In this document: one piece after another, positions 1 through 10,058 of the stretch
How the letters are laid out: each line of letters begins with the position of its first letter
Numbering within the stretch: the stretch's first letter is position 1
From: Campylobacter sp. RM16192
GTDB lineage: Bacteria; Campylobacterota; Campylobacteria; Campylobacterales; Campylobacteraceae
Length of the DNA: 64,000 nt
Direction: 5' to 3'
Assembly (NCBI RefSeq): GCF_004803855.2
Contig: NZ_CP012552.1
Span: 744,001-808,000, forward strand
Program-made: the position numbers and the translations under genes
The notes under the pieces: model-generated
The model's database searches: none
What the model saw: the letters and a program-made list of their open reading frames with translations, nothing else
What the model was told of the DNA's origin: nothing

Positions 1-1331
1 TCAAAGGTGCTTATTTTGAAGCGCAAATTGATAATTTAGGCAGAATTTCAAAATTTTATTTAAATGAAGATAAATACAAAAATGAAGATGGAGGCAGGAT
101 AGAGCTAACTTCTAAAACCCTTCTTCCGCTTGAAATTAGATTTAGCGATACAAATTTAAACGAGCAGGCGTTTAAAACAGACTATGTAAGCAATCTTAGT
201 CAGATAGACGTTACGAGCTCAAAGCAAACTTTGGTTTTAACTCAAAATTTAAATGGATCTAAAGTAGTTAAAAACATTACTTTCTATCCTAGTGGTAACT
301 ATGATTTGGAAGTTTCGGTTAGCAACGGAGAGTATTTTATAACTCCTGGATTTAGACCAAGTGTGGTTGTGGATAATTATACTGTTCATGGAGCACTTAT
401 ACGTCATGCGGATGAGAAGTTAACTATACTAGAAGATGGCGATTTAGAGGGCACTGAAAAATTTGATGATGTGAATGTAGCAGCCGATAGCGATAGATAC
501 TATACTGCTTTATTTTACTCTTTTGATAAGCCTTTAAATGTAGTGATGTCTAAAGATACAGCCGATAATGCCATAGTTTTTATTAAAAATACAGGAGATT
601 TTAAGACTAGCGGGTATATAGGAGCTAAAGATCATAAGACATTGGAGTCTATAGACGCCAGATTAACAGATGTCATAGAGTATGGATGGTTTACATTTAT
701 AGCTAAGCCTATGTTTGGGTTTTTAAATTTACTTTATGGATATATAGGAAACTGGGGTTGGGCTATAGTAGTGCTTACATTGATTATAAGACTTGTGCTA
801 TTCCCTCTTACATACAAGGGAATGCTATCTATGAATAAGCTTAAAGAGCTTTCTCCAAAAATTAAGGAGCTTCAGGCTAAGTACAAAGGAGATCCGCAAA
901 AGCTAAACGCTCATATGATGGAGCTTTATAAAAAACACGGTGCGAATCCTATGGGAGGTTGCTTGCCTATACTTATGCAGATTCCGATATTTTTCGCAAT
1001 TTATAGGGTTTTATTAAATGCTATAGAGCTAAAAGCTGCTCCATGGATACTTTGGATACAAGATCTAGCTGTTATGGATCCATATTTCGTTTTGCCTATA
1101 CTTATGGGTATTACAATGTTTTTACAACAAAAGCTTACGCCTACGACATTTGCAGATCCTATGCAAGAGAAGATTATGAAATTCCTGCCTTTGATTTTTA
1201 CATTCTTCTTTGTGACATTCCCTGCAGGACTTACTCTTTATTGGTTCGTAAATAACGTTTGCTCGGTTATTCAACAAATTTTTGTAAATAAGCTCTTTGA
1301 AAAACACAAAAAAGTGGAGGTAAAGGCATAA
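1..1331 (+). CDS. yidC: YidC membrane protein insertase, 5'-truncated by the window edge
   Basis: Inner-membrane insertase that helps fold and insert membrane proteins with or without SecYEG. The frame is open from base 3 to the stop at 1329-1331, so the gene starts before the window; the TTG at 231 is internal. The visible N-terminal part is the beta-rich periplasmic P1 domain typical of Gram-negative YidC. The C-terminal half has the conserved five-helix core: a hydrophobic hairpin around GYIGNWGWAIVVLTLIIR, the cytoplasmic loop with KELSPKIKELQAKYKGD, then the segments around MGGCLPILMQIPIFFAIY and LTLYWFVNNV. The stop overlaps the next start by one base (TAATG), so translation is probably coupled to jag. 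In relatives rnpA and yidD lie just upstream. Family assignment is secure. Confidence 0.96.
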   Translation, partial: KGAYFEAQIDNLGRISKFYLNEDKYKNEDGGRIELTSKTLLPLEIRFSDTNLNEQAFKTDYVSNLSQIDVTSSKQTLVLTQNLNGSKVVKNITFYPSGNYDLEVSVSNGEYFITPGFRPSVVVDNYTVHGALIRHADEKLTILEDGDLEGTEKFDDVNVAADSDRYYTALFYSFDKPLNVVMSKDTADNAIVFIKNTGDFKTSGYIGAKDHKTLESIDARLTDVIEYGWFTFIAKPMFGFLNLLYGYIGNWGWAIVVLTLIIRLVLFPLTYKGMLSMNKLKELSPKIKELQAKYKGDPQKLNAHMMELYKKHGANPMGGCLPILMQIPIFFAIYRVLLNAIELKAAPWILWIQDLAVMDPYFVLPILMGITMFLQQKLTPTTFADPMQEKIMKFLPLIFTFFFVTFPAGLTLYWFVNNVCSVIQQIFVNKLFEKHKKVEVKA

Positions 1332-2470
1332 TGCGTATAGAGGCTAATAATTTACAAGAGGCCTTTCAGAAGGCTGCCGCTGAACTTAATTGCTCTGTTA
1401 CTGAGCTTGATATTAAGATTATTCAAAATCCAAGCTCTGGATTTTTGGGCTTTTTTAAAAAAACGGCAATAATAGAGGCTTATAGAGAAAATAAAGAGAA
1501 AAAAGACAAAGAGGGTTCAAAAAACGGCTCCAAATTCGAAAAAAAACATAAAAAAGATAGAGTCGAAAATAAAGAACATAGCTCTGAAAATTGCAGTGAT
1601 CATGTTGAAAATAAAAAAGATAGCAAAAATTCTCAAAAATCTGAAAGATCAAACGATAAAAAACGCAATAGAAATAAAAAAAGAAATCATGAAAACAGGG
1701 ATGAAAAACAGGCCTTAAACGGAAATTTCACAAAAGCGGACAAAAAAGAAGAGCCTTCAAAAACCACATCCGCTAATATATCCGATAATGCTTTTAAATT
1801 TGATGAATCTGAACAAACTCATTTATATGTAGAGCCTAGTCAAGAAGTCGAGCAAAAGCCAAAAGCGAATAAAGAGAGTTGTAAAAATATTCTTGATAAT
1901 TCGATCATTGATACCTTTAATAAAAGTGACTTCGATGATAAATTCGATGATAAAGAGGATAAAACTAACGAAAATAAAGCAAAAGAGCAAAAGCCAAGAG
2001 CTGATATAGAGAAAGTTTTGCCTGAGATAAGAGAAAATTTGACAAATCTTTTAAATGCTAGTTGCTTTAAAATAGATAGGATAGAGGTTAGTAAATTTAA
2101 TGACGATACTATATTAATAGAGCTTGACGGTGAGGATGCAGCACTTCTTATAGGCAAAGAAGGGTATAGATATAAGGCGATTTCATACCTTGTCTATAAT
2201 TGGATAGGGTCTAAATATAATATTTCAGTTCGTCTTGAGATAGCTGAGTTCTTAAAAAATCAAGAGGCGGCCATGGATGAGTATTTAAAAGGCATAATAG
2301 AGAGGGTTAACTCATCTAAAAAAGCCAAAACCAAGCCACTTGATGGAATTTTAGTCAAAATCGCACTAGAAAAACTACGCGAGCAATTTCCAGATAAATA
2401 TGTAGGCATAAAAAGCGATGGGGATAAGCAATTCGTAGTGGTTAATGATTTTGTAAAAAAGCATGAATGA
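1331..2470 (+). CDS. jag: Jag/KhpB-type RNA-binding protein with long charged linker
   Basis: RNA-binding protein of the Jag/KhpB (EloR) family, usually encoded beside yidC; in Gram-positives it works with KhpA in cell elongation, while its role here is unknown. Residues 1-50 form a Jag_N domain ending in [14 protein letters not shown]. Residues 51-225 are a low-complexity linker rich in Lys, Glu, Asn and Asp, longer than in many homologues. The KH domain follows, with its GKEG loop at 275-278. The last part (about 330-375) occupies the R3H position, but the R-x3-H signature is not there: the aligned segment reads GILVK. The ATG overlaps the yidC stop by one base and the gene overlaps mnmE by 8 bases, so all three look co-transcribed. 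Confidence 0.92.
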   Translation: MRIEANNLQEAFQKAAAELNCSVTELDIKIIQNPSSGFLGFFKKTAIIEAYRENKEKKDKEGSKNGSKFEKKHKKDRVENKEHSSENCSDHVENKKDSKNSQKSERSNDKKRNRNKKRNHENRDEKQALNGNFTKADKKEEPSKTTSANISDNAFKFDESEQTHLYVEPSQEVEQKPKANKESCKNILDNSIIDTFNKSDFDDKFDDKEDKTNENKAKEQKPRADIEKVLPEIRENLTNLLNASCFKIDRIEVSKFNDDTILIELDGEDAALLIGKEGYRYKAISYLVYNWIGSKYNISVRLEIAEFLKNQEAAMDEYLKGIIERVNSSKKAKTKPLDGILVKIALEKLREQFPDKYVGIKSDGDKQFVVVNDFVKKHE

Positions 2471-3788
2471 TACAATAGTAGCTATTGCTACGGCTCACGG
2501 CGTAGGATCTATATGCATAGTAAGACTAAGTGGCGAAAATGCCCTTGGTCTAGCTTTTAAACTCACAAAACTTCAAACTCTCAAACCACGTTTTGCTACT
2601 CTTGCTAAGATTTATTCAAATGATGAATTTATCGATGAGGGAATAGTTATATATTTTAAATCTCCTGCGAGTTTTACTGGCGAAGATGTAGTTGAGTTTC
2701 AAACTCACGGCGGATTTGCGGTGGCGAATTTAATACTTTCAGAACTTATTAGGTTGGGCGCAAGATTGGCTAAACCTGGCGAATTTAGCAAGCGTGCGTT
2801 TTTAAATGGAAAGATGGATTTAAGTAAAGCCGAAAGCATACAAAATTTAATCAATGCAAGAAGTGAAAGTGCCGCTAAAATCATAGCTAGAGCCATGAAG
2901 GGCGATCTTGGTAAATTTGTAGACGAGATTAGAGATGAGCTTGTTAAAACTCTTGCTTTTGTTGAGACTAGTATAGATTATGCAGACGATGACCTGCCTT
3001 TAAATTTGATGACTGAAATAAAAAATATGCTTGCCACAAACCATGAAAAGCTAGATCGTATAGTCGGTATGAGCAGAAGTCGCAAAGGGCTTATAGAAGG
3101 CTTTAAAGTAGCTATAATAGGCAAACCAAATGTGGGCAAAAGCTCTATTTTAAACGCTCTTTTAAACTATGAAAGGGCTATTATCAGTGATGAGGCCGGC
3201 ACTACTAGAGACCGCATAGAAGAGAGCATAAATATCGGCACTCATCTAGTTAGGATTATTGATACTGCAGGTATTCGTAAAGATGCGGGCAGGATAGAGC
3301 AAATAGGCATAACGCATTCGCTTAAGGCCATAGAAGAAGCCGATATAATTCTTGCTGTTTTTGATAGCTCAAATATTGCCGATGAACAGGATTTTGAGAT
3401 AATTAATTTGCTTAAAGATCTTCAAAAAAAGATATTTTATATACTGAATAAATGTGACTTAGAGTTAAAATTTAATAGTTTGGATTTAGCTCATGTGCTT
3501 AAAATTTCAGCCAAAAATGGAGCAAGCGAGATAATAAAAGCCCTTGAAATTTATCTTGATAGTCAGGATGTAAATGAGATTTTATTAAACTCTACACGTC
3601 AGATTGAGTGTTGTAAAAATGCTAGTTTTGCTATAAAAAGAGCTTTAAATTTGTTAAACGAAAGCGAGCTTGAATTATTTGCATACGAGATAAATTCTGC
3701 TATTTTTAACATATCATCTATTACAAGACCTTTTGAAAGAGCTGAAATTTTAGATCAGATGTTTTCTAATTTTTGCTTAGGCAAGTGA
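2463..3788 (+). CDS. mnmE: MnmE tRNA modification GTPase
   Basis: Works with MnmG to put the (carboxymethyl)aminomethyl group on wobble uridine 34 of certain tRNAs. The 441-residue length is normal. The N-terminal folate-binding domain (about 1-120) is followed by a helical domain and an inserted G domain: G1 GKPNVGKSS at 220-228, G2 region EAGTTRDR, G3 DTAG at 267-270, and G4 NKCD at 329-332. The extreme C terminus FCLGK keeps the conserved cysteine used for modification. It is the third gene of the yidC-jag-mnmE run and starts inside jag. About 100 bases separate it from purL, where a new promoter is likely. Confidence 0.97.
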   Translation: MNDTIVAIATAHGVGSICIVRLSGENALGLAFKLTKLQTLKPRFATLAKIYSNDEFIDEGIVIYFKSPASFTGEDVVEFQTHGGFAVANLILSELIRLGARLAKPGEFSKRAFLNGKMDLSKAESIQNLINARSESAAKIIARAMKGDLGKFVDEIRDELVKTLAFVETSIDYADDDLPLNLMTEIKNMLATNHEKLDRIVGMSRSRKGLIEGFKVAIIGKPNVGKSSILNALLNYERAIISDEAGTTRDRIEESINIGTHLVRIIDTAGIRKDAGRIEQIGITHSLKAIEEADIILAVFDSSNIADEQDFEIINLLKDLQKKIFYILNKCDLELKFNSLDLAHVLKISAKNGASEIIKALEIYLDSQDVNEILLNSTRQIECCKNASFAIKRALNLLNESELELFAYEINSAIFNISSITRPFERAEILDQMFSNFCLGK

Positions 3789-3853
3789 AATTTATCCGCT
3801 TAAAATCATAAATTTTTAACTATATTTTTACCCTTTTTTTATGCTTATTTAAG

Positions 3854-3859
3854 TAGAAT
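3854..3859 (+). promoter_or_regulatory. Possible -10 box for purL
   Basis: TAGAAT lies 28 bases before the purL ATG in the gap after mnmE, downstream of a T-rich stretch (3829-3840), as is usual for sigma-70 promoters in Campylobacter. No clear -35 is seen, which is also normal for this group. Read by eye only. Confidence 0.35.
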
Positions 3860-3887
3860 AAGAAGAAATTTTACAAAGGTGCAAAAA

Positions 3888-6083
3888 ATGGATAAGGCTA
3901 CGATAAAAGCGCATAAAATTAGCGACGGCGAGTATGAAAATATTCTTAAAATTTTAGGGCGTGAGCCGAATTTGCTTGAGCTGGGGATATTTTCTGCGAT
4001 GTGGAGCGAGCATTGCAGCTACAAGTCAAGCAAAAAATACCTAAGCGGTTTTCCGACCAAAGCTCCTTGGGTCTTGCAAGGTCCCGGCGAAAACGCAGGC
4101 GTTATAGATGTGGGCGATGGAATTGCTGCCGTATTTAAGATGGAGAGTCATAACCATCCAAGCTTTATCGAGCCTTATCAGGGTGCAGCCACCGGTGTGG
4201 GTGGAATTTTGCGCGATGTATTTACCATGGGTGCAAGAGTCGTGGCGAACATGAACTCGCTTAGATTTGGACAAATTAGCGGTAGCTCAAGCGTAGCGCG
4301 CCACCAAAGATATCTTGTAAAAGGTGTGGTGGCTGGAATTTCTCACTACGGCAACTGCATGGGCATCCCGACTGTCGGAGGCGAAGTGAGCTTTGATGAG
4401 AGCTTTAATGGAAACATCCTTGTAAATGCCTTCGCTCTTGGACTTTGCAAAAGCGATGAAATTTTCTACGGCAAGGCTGAGGGCATAGGAAATCCCGTTA
4501 TATACGTAGGAAGCAAGACAGGTCGCGATGGGCTTGGCGGAGCCGTTATGGCAAGCGATAGCTTTAACGATGAAAATAAATCACTTCGTCCGACCGTTCA
4601 GGTAGGCGATCCGTTTGCCGAAAAGCTTCTTCTTGAGGCGTGTCTGGAACTATTTAAGAAAGATTACATCATAGGCATTCAGGATATGGGCGCAGCAGGC
4701 CTTACTTCAAGTAGCTTTGAGATGGCCGGACGAAGCGGAAGCGGTATGAAGATGTATCTTGACCGCGTTCCGATGAGAGAAAGCGGTATGACGCCTTATG
4801 AGCTTATGCTTAGCGAAAGCCAAGAAAGAATGCTGATATGTGCCAAAAAAGGCTACGAGCAAAAGGTTGTAGAGATATTTAAGAAGTGGGACTTGGACGC
4901 CGAGATCATAGGAGAGGTAACCGATACCGGCAAGATGCAGCTTTATTGGCACGGCGAGCTTGCAGGCGAAATTCCGATAGATCCTGTTGCTCAGGCAGCT
5001 CCGGTGCTTGATCGTCCTACGAAAAAGCCGGCGTATCTTGACGAGATAAAAGATATAAATTTGGATAAATTTGAAAAGGTTGATAACAAAACTGCTTTTG
5101 GTAAGCTTCTTTACGATCCGCATATCTTAAATAAATCTTTGATCTATGATCAATACGATGCAAATATCCAGACAAACACGATCAAGCAGCCAGGAAATTT
5201 AGGTGCAAGCGTGATTAGAGTAAGGCAGAGCGGCAAAGCTATAGCTATGGGCATGGAGTGCTCTCCTCGCCACAACTACGTAGATCCAAAGATAGGCGCA
5301 GCTATGGCGGTTGCATCAAGCGGACGAAAGGTGGCTATGAGTGGCGCTATGCCGCTTGCTATAACCGACTGCTTAAACTACGGAAATCCTGAAAATCCCG
5401 AAGTTATGTGGCAGTTCGCGCAGGGTTGTGATGGTATAAAAGAGGCGTGCCGAGAGCTAATGACTCCCGTTGTAAGCGGAAATGTGAGCCTTTATAACGA
5501 CACGGACGGCGTAAGTGTGTATCCGACACCTGCTATCGTAAGTGTAGGCGTAAATGAAAGCGCTCATAAAAATTTACCGAGCGTCTTTGTAAAAGAAGGG
5601 ACACCGATATATCTGATAGGCGAAACTACAGGCGAATTTGCTGCAAGCCTTTATATGAAAAATTTATACAACTCGGTTAGCGGCGAACTAAAAGAGATTG
5701 ATTATAAAAAAGAAAGAGCGCTTTGGGATCTTGTGATAGAGGCAAATAAAGAAGGAGTTTTGGAATTTGCAAACTCGGTTGGCACGGGCGGAGTAGCTAT
5801 GACGCTAGTTAAAATGGCTTGCATGAGCGAGATAGGCGCAAGATGTGAGTGTAAATTTGGCGATAGCAGATGGATATTTGACGAGAGCTTTTCGCGAGCC
5901 GTTGTTGGCGTAAAGGATGAGGCGAAATTTAGTGAATTAGCAAGCAAATTCGGGCTTAAAGTAAGCAAAATAGGCGTAACGGGCGGAAGCAAATTTGAAA
6001 TAGATGGCGTGAGCGAAAATTTAAAAGATATAAGCGAGGTTTACTTTAATGAGTTTGCTAGAGTTATTAAACAAGAAGACTGA
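3888..6083 (+). CDS. purL: Phosphoribosylformylglycinamidine synthase subunit PurL
   Basis: Catalyses the ATP-dependent FGAR to FGAM step of purine synthesis. At 731 residues it is the small PurL type, which needs separate PurS and PurQ subunits (not in this window). Recognisable elements are [15 protein letters not shown] near the N terminus, KMESHNHPS with the ATP/Mg-binding histidines, [12 protein letters not shown], and GGNVSLYN-like SGNVSLYND in the second half. A GTG at 3879 would add three residues, but AAAGG at 3875-3879 sits 8 bases before ATG 3888, which I prefer. The 3' end overlaps the protease gene by 35 bases. Codon choice is visibly more GC-rich than in mnmE. Confidence 0.96.
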   Translation: MDKATIKAHKISDGEYENILKILGREPNLLELGIFSAMWSEHCSYKSSKKYLSGFPTKAPWVLQGPGENAGVIDVGDGIAAVFKMESHNHPSFIEPYQGAATGVGGILRDVFTMGARVVANMNSLRFGQISGSSSVARHQRYLVKGVVAGISHYGNCMGIPTVGGEVSFDESFNGNILVNAFALGLCKSDEIFYGKAEGIGNPVIYVGSKTGRDGLGGAVMASDSFNDENKSLRPTVQVGDPFAEKLLLEACLELFKKDYIIGIQDMGAAGLTSSSFEMAGRSGSGMKMYLDRVPMRESGMTPYELMLSESQERMLICAKKGYEQKVVEIFKKWDLDAEIIGEVTDTGKMQLYWHGELAGEIPIDPVAQAAPVLDRPTKKPAYLDEIKDINLDKFEKVDNKTAFGKLLYDPHILNKSLIYDQYDANIQTNTIKQPGNLGASVIRVRQSGKAIAMGMECSPRHNYVDPKIGAAMAVASSGRKVAMSGAMPLAITDCLNYGNPENPEVMWQFAQGCDGIKEACRELMTPVVSGNVSLYNDTDGVSVYPTPAIVSVGVNESAHKNLPSVFVKEGTPIYLIGETTGEFAASLYMKNLYNSVSGELKEIDYKKERALWDLVIEANKEGVLEFANSVGTGGVAMTLVKMACMSEIGARCECKFGDSRWIFDESFSRAVVGVKDEAKFSELASKFGLKVSKIGVTGGSKFEIDGVSENLKDISEVYFNEFARVIKQED

Positions 6084-7107
6084 GGAAAAAGAGGAGATAA
6101 GAGAGCAGAAGATGAATCAAAGAAACGTAGCCAAGCCGCCTATTTTATTTAACGAAACGCAGCAGCTTATCAAGGCGATCGAGGCGAAGCTTGGCGGTTC
6201 GCTCATCACCTACTACAACTCAAACGCAGGTAGCGTATGCGGAAACGACGCAAGTGCGATGTATGAAATTTTAAAGGGTAAAAAGATAGAAAACGCCTTT
6301 TTGTTTATCAAAAGTGACGGCGGTAGCGGTATCGCCTCGCTTCGTATCATAAGTACGCTTAGAAACTACTGCAAGAATATAACCGCTCTTGTGCCTGCAA
6401 ACTGCGCGTCGGCTGCAACTATGATGGCTCTTGGCGCAAATGAGATCGTTATGGGTCCGCTTGCGTATCTAACTCCCGTTGATACTTCGCTTAAGCACGA
6501 ACTAAGCCCTACAAATAAAAATAACGAGCTTGTAAGCGTGTCGATGGACGAGCTAAGCCGCGTGATAAAACTATGGAAAACAAACGAAAAAGATAAGGAT
6601 GAAAACCCGTATAAATCCCTATATGAGTACATTCATCCGCTTGTATTCGGTGCAGTAGATCGCGCCAGCTCGCTTTCGCTTAAAATTTGTCGTGAAATTT
6701 TGCGTTATCACATCAATGACGATGAAAAAATTCAAAAAATTTCGGAGCGGCTAAATAGCGATTATCCTGCGCATGAGTATCCGATACTATTTCGCGAAGC
6801 CGAAGAGATCGGGCTTCATGTAAAAAAGATGGATGATGAGCTAAATGAGATGCTTCAAGAGCTTACTTTGCTTTATTCAGAGATGGGGCAAAGGGCGTTT
6901 ACGGACTTTGATGAAAACAGCTATCATGATAACAACATCGCAAACATCATCGAAGCAAACGGCAAGCAGATATATTATCAGATAGATAAAGACTGGTTTT
7001 ATCGTCCTGATGAGCGCCGCTGGAACGTCATGAATGATGAGAGCTCATGGCGCAAGAACGAGCTTGTTAACGGCAAGTTAAAAAATACTATTTATCATCT
7101 TTGGTAA
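6049..7107 (+). CDS. Clp-fold serine protease of the SDH (serine dehydrogenase proteinase) family
   Basis: A ClpP-class protease resembling Pfam SDH_sah (PF01972), whose members are often predicted at the membrane face; the substrate is unknown. Residues 45-150 show the core: the glycine-rich oxyanion-hole segment KSDGGSG (88-94), the nucleophile region [14 protein letters not shown] with Ser121 as probable nucleophile, and [10 protein letters not shown] (136-145). No signal peptide or clear membrane helix is visible. The charged N-terminal 22 residues are uncertain, since an in-frame ATG at 6112 could be the true start; I kept 6049 because GAGG lies about 9 bases before it. The gene starts inside purL, so it is translationally linked to purine synthesis, and is followed 13 bases later by a DnaJ-type co-chaperone. 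Confidence 0.8.
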   Translation: MSLLELLNKKTEEKEEIREQKMNQRNVAKPPILFNETQQLIKAIEAKLGGSLITYYNSNAGSVCGNDASAMYEILKGKKIENAFLFIKSDGGSGIASLRIISTLRNYCKNITALVPANCASAATMMALGANEIVMGPLAYLTPVDTSLKHELSPTNKNNELVSVSMDELSRVIKLWKTNEKDKDENPYKSLYEYIHPLVFGAVDRASSLSLKICREILRYHINDDEKIQKISERLNSDYPAHEYPILFREAEEIGLHVKKMDDELNEMLQELTLLYSEMGQRAFTDFDENSYHDNNIANIIEANGKQIYYQIDKDWFYRPDERRWNVMNDESSWRKNELVNGKLKNTIYHLW

Positions 7108-7120
7108 AATAGGCGCAATA

Positions 7121-7888
7121 GTGGGTAATTTTTTTATTGTTATACTTATTGTTCTTGCCATATATCTGCTTGCCTTTGATTTTGGTAAGAATCCTCAAAA
7201 TATGATGCAAAACGTTAAAAACTCAAGAAAAAAAATCCTATTTGAAGAGGCTAAATATATAGTAAGCTTGCTTGCAAAAGTTGCTAAAAGCGATGGAAGG
7301 GTAAGTGAGCTGGAAGCTCAGCTAGTAAGCGAGATACTTGACGATATAACCTCTATGTTAGGTGGTGATACAAGAAAAAGAGATGAATTAAAGCAAATTT
7401 ATAACACTCAAAAAGAGGATTTAAATAATGTTTATGACGTTGCTAGAGAGTATTATGAAAAATTTAAGCTAAGTAAAAATGACGCTATTGCTAAGGTTTC
7501 GTTTCTTATAAATTTAGCTTATATAGACGGCAGAATTTTAAATGCGGAAAGAATTGTAATTTCTCAAATAGCCGATGCCTTTAATATATCGGATAGAGTA
7601 TTGGAAGAGATATTTGATAAATTTGATAGATTTTATGATCAAAAAAGATATGAGCAAAGAAAAGATGACTCATATTATAAAAAGAGTCCGTATAGAGTGC
7701 TAGGGCTTCGTGAAAATGCAGCGTTTAGCGATGTTAAAAAGCGCTACCGCGAGCTTGTGAAAAAGTATCATCCGGATATCTTGATGGGCAGGGGCGAGAG
7801 TGAGGAGATTATCGAGCGCTCAACCAGAAAGCTTCAAGAGATTAATGAAGCTTACGAGGAGATAAAGGCTAGCAGTGCAAATAACTAA
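7121..7888 (+). CDS. DjlA-like membrane co-chaperone (TerB + DnaJ domains)
   Basis: A J-domain protein that would recruit and stimulate DnaK at the inner membrane. Residues 4-20 form one N-terminal transmembrane helix. A TerB-like helical domain follows (about 43-168), recognisable by its paired acidic motifs KSDGRVSELE and YIDGRILNAE. The C-terminal J domain starts at SPYRVLGL and has HPD at 217-219. This is the DjlA architecture. The start codon is GTG. C. jejuni, as I recall, has a DnaJ-like gene in this position between purL and purH. It overlaps the following acetyltransferase gene by 14 bases. Confidence 0.85.
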   Translation: MGNFFIVILIVLAIYLLAFDFGKNPQNMMQNVKNSRKKILFEEAKYIVSLLAKVAKSDGRVSELEAQLVSEILDDITSMLGGDTRKRDELKQIYNTQKEDLNNVYDVAREYYEKFKLSKNDAIAKVSFLINLAYIDGRILNAERIVISQIADAFNISDRVLEEIFDKFDRFYDQKRYEQRKDDSYYKKSPYRVLGLRENAAFSDVKKRYRELVKKYHPDILMGRGESEEIIERSTRKLQEINEAYEEIKASSANN

Positions 7889-8384
7889 AGGCTACACAAG
7901 CGGCTGCGTGGGCGATATAATCTCGCTTAATGCGAAATATTATGCAAAGAGATTTGATTTTGGCAAGGTTTTTGAAACAAAAATAGCTAAAGATATAGCC
8001 GAATTTGTAGCAAGTCTTGGAAGAGGCAAGCGAGAGCTATTTACTTGCCTAAAAGACGGCGCTTTGGTCGGTTGTATAGCCGTTGATGAGAGTGAAAACG
8101 CAGCTTTGCTTAGGTGGCTTATGGTTGATGAAAAATTTCAAAACCAAGGCATTGGAAGAGAGCTTTTAAAAGAGGCGATTAAATTTTGTGATGAAAATTT
8201 TGATGAAATTTATCTATATACAAACAAAGAGCTTGAGATAGCGGTTAAGATGTATGAAAAATTTGGCTTCAAGCTAGACTATAGCTTTGAGCCGAGGCGA
8301 TATGAAGAGCTAAACGAACTTGAAATTTTAAGATATATCAAAAAGAGGAGAGGAAATGAGAGCGTTAATCAGTGTGAGCGATAA
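7875..8384 (+). CDS. GNAT-family N-acetyltransferase
   Basis: Predicted acetyl-CoA-dependent acyltransferase of unknown substrate. The GNAT core is visible from about residue 55: the strand with [22 protein letters not shown] contains the Q/RxxGxG/A acetyl-CoA loop (QNQGIG), and the later [20 protein letters not shown] matches motif B. GTG start, 14 bases inside the DnaJ-type gene, and the 3' end runs 29 bases into purH. This packing suggests one transcript from purL to purH. Whether it acts on a protein, a small molecule or an antibiotic cannot be told from sequence. Confidence 0.8.
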   Translation: MQITKGYTSGCVGDIISLNAKYYAKRFDFGKVFETKIAKDIAEFVASLGRGKRELFTCLKDGALVGCIAVDESENAALLRWLMVDEKFQNQGIGRELLKEAIKFCDENFDEIYLYTNKELEIAVKMYEKFGFKLDYSFEPRRYEELNELEILRYIKKRRGNESVNQCER

Positions 8385-9888
8385 AGAAGGGGTTGTGGAG
8401 TTTGCCAAGGGGCTTGCTTCGCTTGGCTTTGAGATACTTTCAACGGGCGGGACGCATAAGTTGCTTGTGCAAAGCGGCATAAATTCGCTTGAAGTGAGCG
8501 AGTACACAAAGAGTCCAGAGATGTTTGAGGGTAGGGTAAAGACTCTTCATCCTAAAATTCACGGCGGAATTTTGCATAAAAGAGATGATAAAAACCACGT
8601 AGCGCAAGCCGAGAAAAACTCTATCGGAGGGATTGATCTTGTTTGTGTAAATTTGTATCCTTTTAAAGAGACTACTATACGCACCGATGATTTTGAGGAG
8701 ATCATTGAAAATATCGATATAGGCGGACCTGCGATGGTGCGAAGTGCGGCTAAAAATTTTAAAGACGTATATATCGTAACTAGTCCGCTTGACTATGAAG
8801 CTGTGCTTGAAAATTTAAAAAGCGGCGAGTGCGCACAGGAGTTTAGACGCGCGCTAATGATAAAAGCGTATGAGCATACAGCGGCTTACGACTCGATGAT
8901 AGCAAACTATATGAACGAGCGATTTAACGGTGGTTTTGGCGAGATGAAGTTTATCTCCGCTAGCAAGGTGTTTGACACTAGATATGGAGAAAACCCGCAC
9001 CAAAAAGGCGCTTTGTATGAGTTTGATTATTTCTTTAGCAATAACTTTAAAGCATTAAAGGGCGAAGCAAGTTTTAATAATATGACTGATATAAACGCGG
9101 CTTTGATGCTTGCAAGTAGCTTTGATGAAGCACCTGCGGTAGCTATCGTCAAGCACGCAAACGCTTGCGGCTTTGCGGTGAAATCAAGCCTGCTTGAAAG
9201 CTACACCGAAGCGCTAAAATGCGATCCTATCTCGGCTTACGGCGGAGTTGTGGCGATAAACGGCACGCTTGATAAGGCTTTGGCTGAAAAGATAAATGAA
9301 ATTTTTGTCGAAGTGATAATAGCTGCAAATGTCGATGAAGAAGCGCTTGGAGTGTTTGAGTCAAAAAAACGTATCAAAATTTTCTCTCAAGGCAATAAAT
9401 TCTTAACAAGAGCAAACGACAAATACGATTTTAAGCATGTTGACGGCGGATTTGTCTTTCAAGAAAGCGACGAGGTTAAGCCTAGCGAGCTTGAAAATAT
9501 GAAGCTACAAACAACGAGCGAGGCGAGCAAAGATGAGTTAAAAGACCTTGAGATAGCTTGGAAAGTGGCTGCACTTACTAAGAGCAACTGCGTGGTTTAT
9601 GTGAAAAATTCAGCCATGGTAGCTATCGGTATGGGTATGACAAGTCGTGTGGATGCTGCAAGGGCTGCTGTAAATAAAGCTCGTGATCTAGGCATCGATC
9701 TAAACGGATGCGCGCTTGCCAGCGAGGCGTTTTTCCCGTTTAGAGATAGTATAGATATCGCTTCTGAAGTAGGCGTAAAAGCCATCATAGAGCCGGGCGG
9801 TAGTATCCGTGATGATGAGGTTGTGCAGGCTGCAAACGACCATGGAATGGCGCTATACTTTACCGGAGTTAGACACTTCTTGCATTAA
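8356..9888 (+). CDS. purH: Bifunctional AICAR transformylase / IMP cyclohydrolase
   Basis: Performs the last two steps to IMP: formylation of AICAR and cyclisation of FAICAR. The N-terminal cyclohydrolase domain starts [18 protein letters not shown] and carries STGGTHKLL and [13 protein letters not shown]; the C-terminal transformylase domain has the KHANACG segment with the Lys-His catalytic pair, and ends near [11 protein letters not shown]. The 510-residue length is normal. ATG 8356 is preceded by AGAGGA. It closes the purL-purH gene run; a 13-bp stem-loop follows. Confidence 0.97.
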   Translation: MRALISVSDKEGVVEFAKGLASLGFEILSTGGTHKLLVQSGINSLEVSEYTKSPEMFEGRVKTLHPKIHGGILHKRDDKNHVAQAEKNSIGGIDLVCVNLYPFKETTIRTDDFEEIIENIDIGGPAMVRSAAKNFKDVYIVTSPLDYEAVLENLKSGECAQEFRRALMIKAYEHTAAYDSMIANYMNERFNGGFGEMKFISASKVFDTRYGENPHQKGALYEFDYFFSNNFKALKGEASFNNMTDINAALMLASSFDEAPAVAIVKHANACGFAVKSSLLESYTEALKCDPISAYGGVVAINGTLDKALAEKINEIFVEVIIAANVDEEALGVFESKKRIKIFSQGNKFLTRANDKYDFKHVDGGFVFQESDEVKPSELENMKLQTTSEASKDELKDLEIAWKVAALTKSNCVVYVKNSAMVAIGMGMTSRVDAARAAVNKARDLGIDLNGCALASEAFFPFRDSIDIASEVGVKAIIEPGGSIRDDEVVQAANDHGMALYFTGVRHFLH

Positions 9889-9902
9889 GAATTAAATAAA
9901 TT

Positions 9903-9948
9903 AGCAAATTTAAGCTACCTTGACAAAGAAATTTGGCTTAAATTTGCT
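9903..9948 (+). terminator. Stem-loop after purH
   Basis: AGCAAATTTAAGC (9903-9915) pairs perfectly with GCTTAAATTTGCT (9936-9948) around a 20-base loop, just after the purH stop. No clean T-run follows, so this may be a weak terminator, a 3'-end stabiliser or a processing site. Confidence 0.45.
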
Positions 9949-9985
9949 CCATGAAATTCAATATCTACTTTTAAAAATCAAATAC

Positions 9986-10005
9986 ATCTTGAACTAAATC
10001 AAGAT
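9986..10005 (+). promoter_or_regulatory. FNR/CRP-family operator dyad
   Basis: Perfect inverted repeat ATCTTGA-N6-TCAAGAT. Its inner part is TTGA-N6-TCAA, exactly the half-site spacing of the FNR consensus TTGAT-N4-ATCAA. The dyad centre (9995.5) is about 30 bases before a TATAAT box at 10026-10031, the geometry of a class II activated promoter (operator near -41.5). It sits upstream of the DUF2249-like/NnrS-like/MIP18 genes. Confidence 0.65.
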
Positions 10006-10025
10006 TTTCACACAAAATATCAGAG

Positions 10026-10031
10026 TATAAT
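10026..10031 (+). promoter_or_regulatory. -10 box of the NnrS-like module
   Basis: Consensus TATAAT, 28 bases before the ATG at 10059. No -35 is needed if the dyad at 9986-10005 is bound by a class II activator. Confidence 0.65.
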
Positions 10032-10058
10032 TATCCTAAATTTCAAAAAAGGATAAAA

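Noticed and set aside
231-1331. Separate gene starting at the TTG at 231
   Set aside because: The same frame is open back to base 3 and encodes YidC P1-domain sequence, so 231 is inside a truncated yidC.
1440-1470. A- and T-runs in jag as a possible phase-variable frameshift site
   Set aside because: Runs are A/T of about seven in an AT-rich linker region; the frame is intact and Campylobacter switching normally uses poly-G/C tracts, none of which are seen.
4707-5123. 138-codon minus-strand frame inside purL
   Set aside because: It mirrors the conserved purL frame, has no ribosome site and no recognisable protein; same for other antisense frames within proS (41287-41883), secA and fliD.
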